In this document: positions 50,503 through 57,700 of the stretch, piece after piece | Layout of the letters: every line of letters starts with the position of its first letter | Position numbering within the stretch: position 1 is the stretch's first letter | DNA from: JBOGNO01 sp050747245 | GTDB lineage: Bacteria > Acidobacteriota > Terriglobia > Acidiferrales > UBA7541 | Length of the DNA: 64,000 nucleotides | Reading direction: 5' to 3' | NCBI GenBank assembly: GCA_050747245.1 | Contig: JBOGNO010000002.1 | Location: 310,001-374,000 of the forward strand | Made by a program: the position numbers and the translations under genes | Notes under the pieces: generated by a model | Database searches by the model: none | Told to the model about the DNA's origin: nothing | What the model saw: only the letters and a program-made list of their open reading frames with translations

Positions 50503-50887
50503 CGCCCCGCGGTTGCGCTATCCGCGCTCCTGCCGGTTGCTCGCGACTGCCGATTTCGAAGCCGTGTATCGCCACGGCCGTCGCCGCGCGGGACGCTCGT
50601 TCGCCGTTTTCTGCCGCCCCAACGGCCGCGACCTCAGCCGCTTCGGCATGAGCGTCAAGAAAGCCCTGGGTGGCGCGGTGGTGCGCAATCGCATTCGCCG
50701 CCGCATTCGAGAAATTTTGCGTATTCATCGCCCGGAGATTGCTTCTGGATGGGACATCGTGATTCATCCGCGCACCTCGGTCGCCTCCGCCGATTTTTCG
50801 GCGCTCGCGCAGGAGCTCCTCCAATTGCTTCCCTCCGATGCCGCTCCCCCCGCATCGCGAGAGCCATCGCAGGAAGCGCCCCGATGA
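50450..50887 (+). CDS. rnpA: Ribonuclease P protein component
   Basis: Up to 145 residues; the protein subunit of RNase P that helps process tRNA 5 prime ends. The family core is LRYPRSCRLLATADFEAVYRHGRRRAG at 22-48 and the RNR motif in VRNRIRRRIREILR near 82-95. The GTG start at 50450 lies inside rpmH in a different frame and has GGGCGG five bases upstream; a TTG at 50513, just after rpmH ends, would give a protein closer to the usual 110-125 residues. It overlaps yidD by four bases (ATGA). Confidence 0.93.
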   Translation: MSWRDAVPRDATNSRASSAPRLRYPRSCRLLATADFEAVYRHGRRRAGRSFAVFCRPNGRDLSRFGMSVKKALGGAVVRNRIRRRIREILRIHRPEIASGWDIVIHPRTSVASADFSALAQELLQLLPSDAAPPASREPSQEAPR

Positions 50888-51192
50888 ATCCCGCGCCCGC
50901 CGCGCACAATTCGCCGCGAAGCATTGCGGCCCGCTGCTTGCTCTTTGCCGTGGGCGTCTATCAAAGCTTTTTCTCGCCCTTTTTCGGAGCGGGCTGCAAG
51001 TTTTATCCCTCCTGCTCGCATTACGCCGCTCAAGCCGTCGCTCGTCATGGCGCGCGCCGCGGCGTTTGGCTTGCCGTCAAGCGCCTCTTGCGCTGCCGCC
51101 CCTTCGCGCAGGGCGGTTATGATCCCGTCCCCGAACATCTCGAAGAAAATAATTCTCACGCGGCGCTCGACCGCCAGGGAGCTGTTCGTTGA
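50884..51192 (+). CDS. yidD: Membrane protein insertion efficiency factor YidD
   Basis: A 102-residue YidD-family protein (DUF37). The characteristic Cys-containing segment FFGAGCKFYPSCSHYAAQAV is near residues 33-52, and CRPFAQGGYDPVP near 70-83. It helps YidC-dependent insertion of membrane proteins, acting at the cytoplasmic side. The ATG overlaps rnpA by four bases and its TGA overlaps the TTG of yidC. Confidence 0.95.
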   Translation: MNPAPAAHNSPRSIAARCLLFAVGVYQSFFSPFFGAGCKFYPSCSHYAAQAVARHGARRGVWLAVKRLLRCRPFAQGGYDPVPEHLEENNSHAALDRQGAVR

Positions 51193-52880
51193 AGGAAATC
51201 GAGCCCGAGCACCGCGCATTCGTCGCCATCATTTTGACCACGCTGGTCCTGCTAGTCTGGGGCTTCATCTATAAGCCCAAGCCCATTCCTCAAGACACCG
51301 CGCAAACCCAAGCCCCAACCGCCGCCGTCGCGACCCCGGTGCCGCCGCGCCCCACTCCGGCGCCGGCCGTTGCTCCCGTTTCTCCCAGCTCGATCTCTGC
51401 GAGCGCCGAACGGAGCATCGTTGTCGAGAGCAAGCTCTATCACGCCGAACTTTCCAATCAAGGCGGCATTTTGCGCTCTTGGCAGCTCAAAAAGTTTTTC
51501 GACGATAGCAAACCTCCCAAACCGCTCGATCTCGTCAACACGGCCGCTGCCACGCAGCTCGGCGGCTGGCCGCTTTCTCTCGTTCTGGATGATCCCAAGC
51601 TCGAAGCCCAGGCCAATTCTGTTTTCTATCAGGTGAAGCAGGGCGGCGTGACGTTCCAGGCTCCCGTCGAACTCGATTTCGAATGGAGCGACGGTTCTCT
51701 CGATGTCACCAAGCGCCTCAAATTCGACAATTCTTACGACGTCGAGCTCGAAGTTTCCGCCACTCTTGAAGGCAAGCCGCTGGCTCCTTCCGTCTCCTGG
51801 CGCGGCGGTTTCGGCGACACTACCGTGGACCAGGCCGCCAAGCAGGTGCAGGTTTTCTATCAATCGAATGGCAAGCTCACCACGCTCGCTTACAACAAGC
51901 TCGGCGTTTCCGGCAATTCCGCGTTGCGCTTCCAGTTGCCGGGCGCGCTCGGCTACGCCGGCATCGAGGACCGCTATTTCGCCGCCGCGTTTCTTCCCAA
52001 TGATTCTCCGCTCACGCTATGGGATTGGTCGCGGGATCGCGAACTCCTCGGCGCCGACAATAAAATGGAGAGCCAGCCTGTGGCGGAGATGGCTGCGGGC
52101 CCCATCTCTCCCGGGCCCCTGAGCGCGCGCGTTTTCATCGGCCCCAAGTCTCTCGACGAATTGAACGCCCAGCGCCCTCCCCTCGAAGACCTGCTCTCTT
52201 ACGGCTGGTTCGGCATTATCTCCAAGGGTCTGCTGATCATCCTCAAGTGGTTCTACCGCTACATTCCCAACTATGGCTGGGACATCGTGCTGATGACCTT
52301 CATCATCAACATGCTTCTCTATCCCCTCAAGCACAAGAGCTGGCGTTCCATGCAGAAAATGCAGAAGCTCGCCCCGCGCATGGACCAGATCAAGCAGAAG
52401 TACGCCAAGTATTCCATGCGCGATCCGCGCAAGCGCCAGATGAATGAAGAGATGATGAAGCTTTACAACGAGGAGGGCATCAATCCCATGGGCAGTTGCT
52501 TGCCCATGCTCTTTCAGATGCCCGTATGGTGGGCGCTTTATCGCATGCTCTACTATTCCATCGAGCTGCGCCACGCCCCGTGGTTCGGCTGGATTCACGA
52601 CCTCTCCGCCAAGGATCCCTATTACATTCTTCCCATCCTCATGGTCATCACCATGTACATCACCACCAAGATGACTCCGCAGATGTCCGTGGACCCCGCA
52701 CAGCAAAAGATGCAGGCTTACATGCCGGTTCTCTTCGGTATTTTCTTTTTCCTCTATTCCAGCGGGCTCATTTTGTATATTTTCACCAGCAACGTCGTGG
52801 GCATGGCTCAGCAGTGGTACTTGAACCGCACTGAGCCCCTGCCGCCCAAGGGAAAAGCCCGCGCGCTGAAGAAAGCCTAG
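51189..52880 (+). CDS. yidC: Membrane protein insertase YidC
   Basis: A 563-residue insertase of the inner membrane. An N-terminal membrane helix (about 10-26) is followed by a Pro-rich linker and a large periplasmic domain (about 55-320), then the Oxa1-like core (about 350-545) with five helices. Core marks are YNWGIAIILLTIII-like GWDIVLMTFIINMLLYPLKHKS, MQKLAPRMDQIKQKYA, YNEEGINPMGSCLPMLFQMPVWWALY and the basic C-terminal tail. The start is TTG at 51189, overlapping the yidD stop as TTGA. It receives substrates from SecYEG or acts alone. Confidence 0.97.
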   Translation: MKEIEPEHRAFVAIILTTLVLLVWGFIYKPKPIPQDTAQTQAPTAAVATPVPPRPTPAPAVAPVSPSSISASAERSIVVESKLYHAELSNQGGILRSWQLKKFFDDSKPPKPLDLVNTAAATQLGGWPLSLVLDDPKLEAQANSVFYQVKQGGVTFQAPVELDFEWSDGSLDVTKRLKFDNSYDVELEVSATLEGKPLAPSVSWRGGFGDTTVDQAAKQVQVFYQSNGKLTTLAYNKLGVSGNSALRFQLPGALGYAGIEDRYFAAAFLPNDSPLTLWDWSRDRELLGADNKMESQPVAEMAAGPISPGPLSARVFIGPKSLDELNAQRPPLEDLLSYGWFGIISKGLLIILKWFYRYIPNYGWDIVLMTFIINMLLYPLKHKSWRSMQKMQKLAPRMDQIKQKYAKYSMRDPRKRQMNEEMMKLYNEEGINPMGSCLPMLFQMPVWWALYRMLYYSIELRHAPWFGWIHDLSAKDPYYILPILMVITMYITTKMTPQMSVDPAQQKMQAYMPVLFGIFFFLYSSGLILYIFTSNVVGMAQQWYLNRTEPLPPKGKARALKKA

Positions 52881-52977
52881 GAGTCTGCGGCAACGACCCG
52901 GAATGACATCATTTGTCCACTCTTCGAAAAACTGTTAAATTGCCATATCTTAAAATGGCCGGATTCGGGAGAACTCC

Positions 52978-53496
52978 TTGAGGAACGAACCTTTCGTTCG
53001 TGAAGGCCGCCTCGACGTGCCTGCGCTGGTCGCCAAGTTGCGCGCGTTCCTCGAAAAAATCATGCCTCTCCTGTCGGTCGACCTACGTTTTGAAATTCGC
53101 GCGGCCGAAACCGCTTCCGAATCCGCCCCGGCCGTTTGCGTCAGCTTTTCGGGCGCCGATGAAGATATCCTCCTCGCCCACAACGCCGATTTGCTCGGCG
53201 CGCTCGAATACATCTCGCATCGCGCTTTGCGTCTCGCTCCGCAATTTCACGATCAAGTGCGTTTCGATTGCGGCGACTATCGCGCCACCCGCGTCGAGGA
53301 GCTGAAACTTTCCGCGCGCGTCGCCGCCCAGCGCGTGCGCGAGACCGGCCAGCCCTTCATCTTCAACCCCATGTCCTCCCGCGAGCGCCGCATCATCCAT
53401 TTGGAGCTTAACGACGCCCCGGGCGTCCGCACCTCCAGCGAAGATATGGGCGACCGCCGCCACCTGGTAATTTATCCCGCCCCTCCTCGCAAGTAA
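52978..53496 (+). CDS. jag: Jag/KhpB-type KH-R3H RNA-binding protein
   Basis: A 172-residue RNA-binding protein. The first part has a KH-like region (VSFSGADEDILLAHNADLLGALEYISHRAL at about 52-82) and the second an R3H domain (RVEELKLSARVAAQRVRETGQPFIFNPMSSRERRIIHLEL, about 105-145). The N-terminal Jag_N domain of longer homologues is missing, as is common in this phylum. The TTG start has GGGAG eight bases upstream. It follows yidC by 97 bases, in the usual order, but mnmE is not next. Confidence 0.9.
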   Translation: MRNEPFVREGRLDVPALVAKLRAFLEKIMPLLSVDLRFEIRAAETASESAPAVCVSFSGADEDILLAHNADLLGALEYISHRALRLAPQFHDQVRFDCGDYRATRVEELKLSARVAAQRVRETGQPFIFNPMSSRERRIIHLELNDAPGVRTSSEDMGDRRHLVIYPAPPRK

Positions 53497-53634
53497 TCCC
53501 CTCGCCGCGCATTTGATTTGGGTTCGATTTCTCTTTTGGCCGCTCGCCTCAAGAGGATGCCCAATCGCACACCGCCGCCAAAGTGTCATCCTGCGCTCGT
53601 CGCGGCGATAGCGATCTGCTTCTAGTTTCAGCGT

Positions 53635-53673
53635 GTCATCCCGGGTGAAGCCGAGGGATCTGCTTCTCGCCTT
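53635..53673 (+). repeat. Short intergenic repeat, 'GTCATCCCG...GAGGGATCTGC' type
   Basis: The unit GTCATCCCGGGTGAAGCCGA followed by GGGATCTGCTTCTCGCCTT is repeated at 53949-53987 as GTCATCCCGAGCGCAGCCGA plus the same tail. Weaker versions begin at 53586 and 53679. Repeats of this wording are widespread between genes in many bacteria. Confidence 0.7.
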
Positions 53674-53740
53674 TGGTGTCATTCTGAGTCCGCCTGGGCG
53701 GACGAAGAATCTCCGGTTAAACTCTTCGTCCCCCTTCCAA

Positions 53741-53835
53741 TCTCGCCTTCTGTAACGGCCACCTTTCTCGCTCTTTGAGTCCCGATGCCGTCTATTGGGA
53801 AGGTGGGCATCCCCTAATGACGCCCAGCGCGCGCC
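53741..53835 (+). repeat. About 95-base direct duplication, copy 1
   Basis: Starts TCTCGCCTTCTGTAACGGCC and continues through GAGTCCCGATGCCGTCTATT. Copy 2 at 53979 differs by scattered substitutions. It contains the hairpin CCCGAT-GCCGTCT-ATTGGG; the one change compared with copy 2 keeps pairing through a G-U. Confidence 0.75.
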
Positions 53836-53978
53836 TTTTTGGAGTGCGGCGGCTCGACGCCGCTTTGCCTTACTCTCGCAGTCCGCTCCCCGACGCTGCT
53901 TGTCGGGGCCGATGACTTGAATCGCGTGGCGCGCCGCCACTGCCATTTGTCATCCCGAGCGCAGCCGAGGGATCTGCT

Positions 53979-54076
53979 TCTCGCCTTCTGTGGCGGCCAC
54001 CTTTCTCGCTCTCTGAGTCCCGATGCCGTCTATCGGGAAGGTGGGCATTCCTAATTGACGCCCGGAGGGCGCGCCT
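53979..54076 (+). repeat. About 95-base direct duplication, copy 2
   Basis: Same unit as 53741-53835, starting 238 bases later, with the perfect hairpin CCCGAT-GCCGTCT-ATCGGG near 54019-54037. Here it is directly joined to a GTCATCCCG-type unit (53949), so the two repeats may be parts of one larger element. Confidence 0.75.
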
Positions 54077-54117
54077 CTCTGTTTTCCATAATTGACGACC
54101 ACCTCTCGCGCAGCTGG

Positions 54118-55851
54118 TTAGTGTTTCTCCGCATGAGTGAGGCGGTCCGAGGCCGTCTTGGCAGCAGCGAAGTTCGGGTCCAATTCCAGCGTGAGGCGAA
54201 ATTCTTCGAGTGCGCCGTTGAGATCGCCTTTTTTCTCCAGCGCCAGGCCGAGGCACGCATGCGCGTCGGCGGCGTTGGGATTAAGACGCAGCGCGGCCTG
54301 GTAATTATCGATTGCACCGTCCGCGTCGCCTCCGCCAAACAGAGCGTTGCCCTGAGCAATTTTGTACTCCGCATTCGCAGCGTCCAGGTCTCCCTTAGTA
54401 AGGAGCGATTGGCCGAGGTTGGAGTTCGCGTCGGGAAGCATAGGATTGATCCGCAGCGCAGCCTGGTATTCCGCGATGGCACCGGCCAGGTCGCCCTTCT
54501 GGAACAAGACGTACCCGAGGTTGTAGTGCGCGTCGGCGTAGTTGGGACTGATCTTGAGCGCGGCGCGCCATTCAGCAATCGCACCGTCAAGATCGCCTTG
54601 GCGAGCAAGTACAAGGCCGATATTGCTGTGCGCGTCGGCGTAGTTCGGATTGATCTTGAGCGCAGCGTGGTATCCGGCGATTGCACCGTCTAGGTCGCCT
54701 TTGTCACTTAGTTCGTTGCCGAGTTTGATGTACGCTGCGGCGTAGTTGGGATTGATCTTGATCGCAGTCTGCAATTCAACAATTCCAGAATCCAGATCTC
54801 CCTTCTGAGCGAGCGCGGTGCCGAGGTTATAGTGCGCTTCGGCAAAATTGGGATTCACCTTCAACGCAGCACGGAATTCGGCAACTGCGCCGTCCAAATC
54901 GCCTTTACCGGCGAGCGAAACTCCGAGGTTGAGGTGCGCATCGGCATCGTTGGGATTGATCTTGAGCGCCGCGCGGCATTCGGCGATCGCACTGTCCAGA
55001 TCACCCTTGCTAGTGAGTGCAGCGGCGAGGTCGCTATGAGCTTCGGCGAAGTCGGGGTTGATTTTGAGGGCGGCGTTGTACTCCGCAATCGCCCCGTCCA
55101 AATCGCCTTTCTTGTAAAGCGCCGCGCCGAGGTCGTAATGTACCCCGGCAAAACTTGGATTGATCTTGAGTGCCGCGCGGTAGTCGGAGATTGCGCCGTC
55201 CAAGTCGCCTTTATCCACGAGCGCCGCACCCAAGTTGCCGCGTGCTTCGGTGTCGTTGGGATCGAGCTTGAGCGCAACCTGAAACTCGGCGATCGCGCCG
55301 TCCAGATCACCGCTCTTGCGGAGGGCGTCCCCGAGGTTATTGTGCGCTTCGGCAAGGTTGGGATTGATTTTGAGCGCCGCACGGACTTCGGCGATTGCGC
55401 CGTCCAAATCGCCTTTCTTGTCGAGCGCGCCGCCGAGGTTGTCGTGCGCTTCGGCATAATTTGGATTGATCTTCAGCGCGGCACGGTACTCGGCAATCGC
55501 ATCCTCTAGCTCACCCTGGAGGAACAGCGCAGTGCCGAGGCTGTTATGAGCTTCGGCGTAGTTAGGCTTAATCTTAAGCGCCGCGCGGAACTCGGCAATC
55601 GCCCCGTCCAGGTCACCTTTCTTGCCGAGCGCTATTCCTCGCTTCCGATGCGTTTCCGCGGATGTCTCCTGGGGCGTCGCATCCCATGCCCCGTAGTCGC
55701 CCATGGAGCTGAAAACCAAGTGCGTACGTGGGGTGGAAGGATATGAAGCGGCACACACCGCAACCGCCGATAAGCCACAGAGAGCGATCCCTCCGGTGAG
55801 CACCCGCGAGGCAGCCCGCATCGTGACCTTCTGAACCGTGAGAATTCGCAT
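54118..55851 (-). CDS. Exported protein of about 15 tandem TPR repeats
   Basis: A 577-residue protein. The N terminus has a signal-like segment (VLTGGIALCGLSAVAVCAAS, about 16-35). From residue 68 to the end it is a near-continuous array of 34-residue TPRs with the consensus GDLDGAIAEFRAALKINPNY and AEAHNNLG; I count about 14 full repeats and one shortened copy (near 485). The repeats are also alike at the DNA level with a 102-base period, so recent expansion or recombination is likely. TPR arrays are protein-binding scaffolds; the partner is unknown. The ATG at 55851 has GAGAGGGGG about nine bases upstream. Confidence 0.88.
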   Translation of the reverse strand: MRILTVQKVTMRAASRVLTGGIALCGLSAVAVCAASYPSTPRTHLVFSSMGDYGAWDATPQETSAETHRKRGIALGKKGDLDGAIAEFRAALKIKPNYAEAHNSLGTALFLQGELEDAIAEYRAALKINPNYAEAHDNLGGALDKKGDLDGAIAEVRAALKINPNLAEAHNNLGDALRKSGDLDGAIAEFQVALKLDPNDTEARGNLGAALVDKGDLDGAISDYRAALKINPSFAGVHYDLGAALYKKGDLDGAIAEYNAALKINPDFAEAHSDLAAALTSKGDLDSAIAECRAALKINPNDADAHLNLGVSLAGKGDLDGAVAEFRAALKVNPNFAEAHYNLGTALAQKGDLDSGIVELQTAIKINPNYAAAYIKLGNELSDKGDLDGAIAGYHAALKINPNYADAHSNIGLVLARQGDLDGAIAEWRAALKISPNYADAHYNLGYVLFQKGDLAGAIAEYQAALRINPMLPDANSNLGQSLLTKGDLDAANAEYKIAQGNALFGGGDADGAIDNYQAALRLNPNAADAHACLGLALEKKGDLNGALEEFRLTLELDPNFAAAKTASDRLTHAEKH

Positions 55852-55889
55852 GGTCGGAACCCCCTCTCGAAGACGCAGGGCCCTTTAAT

Positions 55890-55918
55890 TTCATACACAG
55901 TATCACAGGAGACAACAA
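55890..55918 (-). promoter_or_regulatory. Putative promoter of the TPR gene
   Basis: On the minus strand TTGTTG (55913-55918), a 17-base spacer and TATGAA (55890-55895). The start codon is about 38 bases downstream of the -10. Confidence 0.35.
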
Positions 55919-56135
55919 CAGCGTAGCGTTTGCCGGCGTGCATGGTCTTTTGGTGCTACATCAAGATCCCCACCAACGCGATGACCCCCAGACTTCGAAC
56001 CCCCATACTTTCACCCGCGATGGTCACGCCAACCTGACGGATTCGAAGTGGCCGACGAACTCTCAATATGAGACTGGTCACGCCTTGACAAGCAGATTGG
56101 CCCCTCCGCCGCTCCATATTCTTAGTCCCAGTACT

Positions 56136-56164
56136 TGACTTGATACTTAATCTGTGCTATACTT
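56136..56164 (+). promoter_or_regulatory. Promoter-like module before repeat copy C
   Basis: TTGACT (56136-56141), a 17-base spacer and TATACT (56159-56164), a very good sigma70-type match. The flanks (TTCTTAGTCCCAGTAC before; TTAGCCCACTGAAATCAAAC after) resemble the element at 36877-36905 upstream of copy D. No gene follows on this strand, so a non-coding transcript through copy C is possible. Confidence 0.5.
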
Positions 56165-56312
56165 AGCCCACTGAAATCAAACAATTTAGCAGGAGAGGAG
56201 CCAAGGCCAATTGGGCCACTTTTCATGTTCTGCGCGAGTCCATATCCAGGGATCTCTGGATCGCAAGGGGATAGCTCTAGCCTCCAGCTTCGAGGTTCCA
56301 GCATCCAGAATT

Positions 56313-56393
56313 CTAATCGAGACACACCCAGAAACAAGATGGAGGCTAAGTCATTGAAAACAAAGGTTCGGAGCAAATCCTAATCGAGACACA
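56313..56393 (+). repeat. Dispersed repeat, copy C
   Basis: CTAATCGAGACACA starts at 56313 and 56380, exactly 67 bases apart. The middle has CAGAAACAAGAT, GAGGCTAAGTCATTGAAAAC and the second repeat is followed by ATGCGAGTTAGG, as in copy B. The bases just before (CAGCATCCAGAATT) match copy A. Confidence 0.85.
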
Positions 56394-56488
56394 TATGCGA
56401 GTTAGGAATCCCAGCTCTGCCTGTCATGCCCGACGCTCCTAGAGTATGGCTTTCCGACCTCTCATCTCAAACCTCCGACCTCCAGCAC

Positions 56489-56521
56489 AAATCAATCGCT
56501 ACAAAAGCGTCATTTTCAAAA
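56489..56521 (+). repeat. Second dispersed 33-base motif, copy 2
   Basis: AAATCAATCGCTACAAAAGC followed by GTCATTTTCAAAA. It matches 12189-12221 on the opposite strand. CGCT and AGCG can pair around ACAAA. Confidence 0.65.
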
Positions 56522-56650
56522 TGAGTTCTAGTACCGCACTTTTAGGGCGCACAAAGGAGGGCAAACGGCAAGAGACACCTAATCATGGAGGACAGCGACA
56601 GACGGCGGCGACGAGCGCTTACTATCCCGCGCGAGCAAACTTCAGAGCCT

Positions 56651-56998
56651 CTACTTCTCGACGAAGGAGCGGAGGCGGCCGAGCGCCGCGTCCCACTGCT
56701 TGGAGATCTGCGCGAGGTGGCGGCGCGCCTCGGCAAGGCGGCGCTGGTCCAACTGCCAGAGGCTCTCGCGCCCGCGACGCGCGCTGCGCACCAGACCCGC
56801 CCTTTCCATCACGCGCAGATGTTTGGTGATCGCTTGACGAGTGACGCGCGAGCCAGCGGTGAGCCGGGTGATAGACATGGGCCCGGCGCCACAGAGGCGG
56901 GAGACGAGTCGCAAACGAGTCGCGTCACCCAGTGCCGCGAACAGCCGCACGGAAGCGTTCGGTCGCGCTGCGGCTCGCGGGCTACGCCGCCTGCGCAA
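56651..56998 (-). CDS. ArsR-family transcriptional regulator
   Basis: A 115-residue winged-helix regulator. The ArsR pattern is clear: VRLFAALGDATRLRLVSRLC, then the recognition helix SRVTRQAITKHLRVMERAGLVRSARRGRESLWQL. No metal-binding Cys set is visible, so it is not a classical arsenic sensor; it looks like the type found next to SRPBCC proteins. The start is TTG at 56998 with GAGG seven bases upstream, overlapping the SRPBCC gene end by 17 bases; a GTG at 56950 is the alternative. It probably represses the shared promoter at 57473-57529. Confidence 0.88.
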   Translation of the reverse strand: MRRRRSPRAAARPNASVRLFAALGDATRLRLVSRLCGAGPMSITRLTAGSRVTRQAITKHLRVMERAGLVRSARRGRESLWQLDQRRLAEARRHLAQISKQWDAALGRLRSFVEK

Positions 56999-57470
56999 GG
57001 TACGCCTCGACGAGCGTCAGCACCACGCTCCAACCTCCCTCGTTCGCCGAGAAAGCCTTGGCGCGGCGCGCGAGCGGGATGCCATCGAAGCCCGACTCGG
57101 TGACGGTGAGCAGGACGCCTCCGGCCACTTCCTCGAGCGCGAAGACGACGAGCGTGGTCGGCTCGGCGCAGTAATCCACGCCCGGCTCAACGGCATTGGG
57201 ATGCCAGCGGAAGGAGAAGAGCCGCTCGGGTTCGATGCGATCGATAATGATATCGAAGGAGATGCCTTCATACTGCTTCTGGCCTTTGGCGACTTCGGCG
57301 TTCACCGCCGTGCCGACAATCGTTCCGTGCAGGCGCGCCCCCGGCGTGAACGCGGCGTCGAACTTCATGCCGAACCAGGTTCCGAATTCCGTGGAGTCCG
57401 ACAAGGCGCGCCAGACTCGTTTGCGTGGCGCATGGAGCATAATTTTTTTCTCGATGCGATCAGTGCTCAT
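56982..57470 (-). CDS. SRPBCC (AHSA1-like) ligand-binding protein
   Basis: A 162-residue START/Bet v1-like protein of the AHSA1 branch: KKIMLHAPRKRVWRALSDSTEFGTWFGM, then YEGISFDIIIDRIEPERLFSFRW and a C-terminal helix. Such proteins have a deep hydrophobic cavity; substrates are mostly unknown. It is the first gene of a two-gene unit with the ArsR regulator. The ATG at 57470 has AAGAGG seven bases upstream. Two palindromes in front of it suggest repression. Confidence 0.88.
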   Translation of the reverse strand: MSTDRIEKKIMLHAPRKRVWRALSDSTEFGTWFGMKFDAAFTPGARLHGTIVGTAVNAEVAKGQKQYEGISFDIIIDRIEPERLFSFRWHPNAVEPGVDYCAEPTTLVVFALEEVAGGVLLTVTESGFDGIPLARRAKAFSANEGGWSVVLTLVEAYLAQAA

Positions 57471-57472
57471 AG

Positions 57473-57529
57473 GCAACCTCTTGGTTGCAGGTTAGCAAGG
57501 GCGAAAATAAAATGCAACCATTAAGTTGC
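57473..57529 (-). promoter_or_regulatory. Promoter with two GCAAC-N6-GTTGC operators
   Basis: Two 16-base palindromes of identical form lie at 57473-57488 and 57514-57529, 41 bases (about four helical turns) apart. On the minus strand TTGCAT (57512-57517), 17 bases and TAACCT (57489-57494) form a promoter. One operator covers the -35 end and the other the start region and ribosome binding site, an arrangement fitting repression by the ArsR protein encoded downstream. Confidence 0.65.
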
Positions 57530-57644
57530 GTGAGATCCGGCGCCACATCCCGTGCCGCGTGAGGCGCACACGATGGGTTGCTAGTCAACGCGGGCCCCGA
57601 TGAAACGCATCGGGATAAACTCCCTGCGTGATGAAGGCAGCGGT

Positions 57645-57673
57645 TTGCAATCCGCAGATGCGTCGGCTAGGAT
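57645..57673 (+). promoter_or_regulatory. Putative promoter of the DUF2059 gene
   Basis: TTGCAA (57645-57650), a 17-base spacer and TAGGAT (57668-57673), followed by a GGGAGG ribosome binding site and the ATG at 57701. Confidence 0.4.
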
Positions 57674-57700
57674 GGCCGAAGATTCCGCCGGGAGGAAAAC

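Larger units (their letters stand above)
53497..54117. other. Gene-free stretch of intergenic repeats
   Basis: This 621-base interval between jag and the convergent TPR gene is made almost entirely of short repeats: a unit near 53635 and 53949 (GTCATCCCG...GCCGAGGGATCTGC), a longer duplicated block (53741-53835 and 53979-54076), and small GC-rich hairpins around 53830-53925. No protein is supported; open frames across it are low-complexity. Confidence 0.7.
55852..56650. other. Gene-free stretch with promoter-like module and repeats
   Basis: This 799-base interval contains a promoter for the TPR gene (55890-55918, minus strand), a conserved plus-strand promoter-like module (56136-56164), repeat copy C (56313-56393) and a copy of the 33-base motif (56489-56521). 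No coding gene is supported. A transcript from 56136 would run through the repeat and towards the convergent ArsR gene. Confidence 0.55.

Noticed and set aside
53520..53946. A 287-codon minus-strand frame extending beyond jag
   Set aside because: It runs antisense through jag and intergenic repeats and shows low-complexity Arg/Ala content only.
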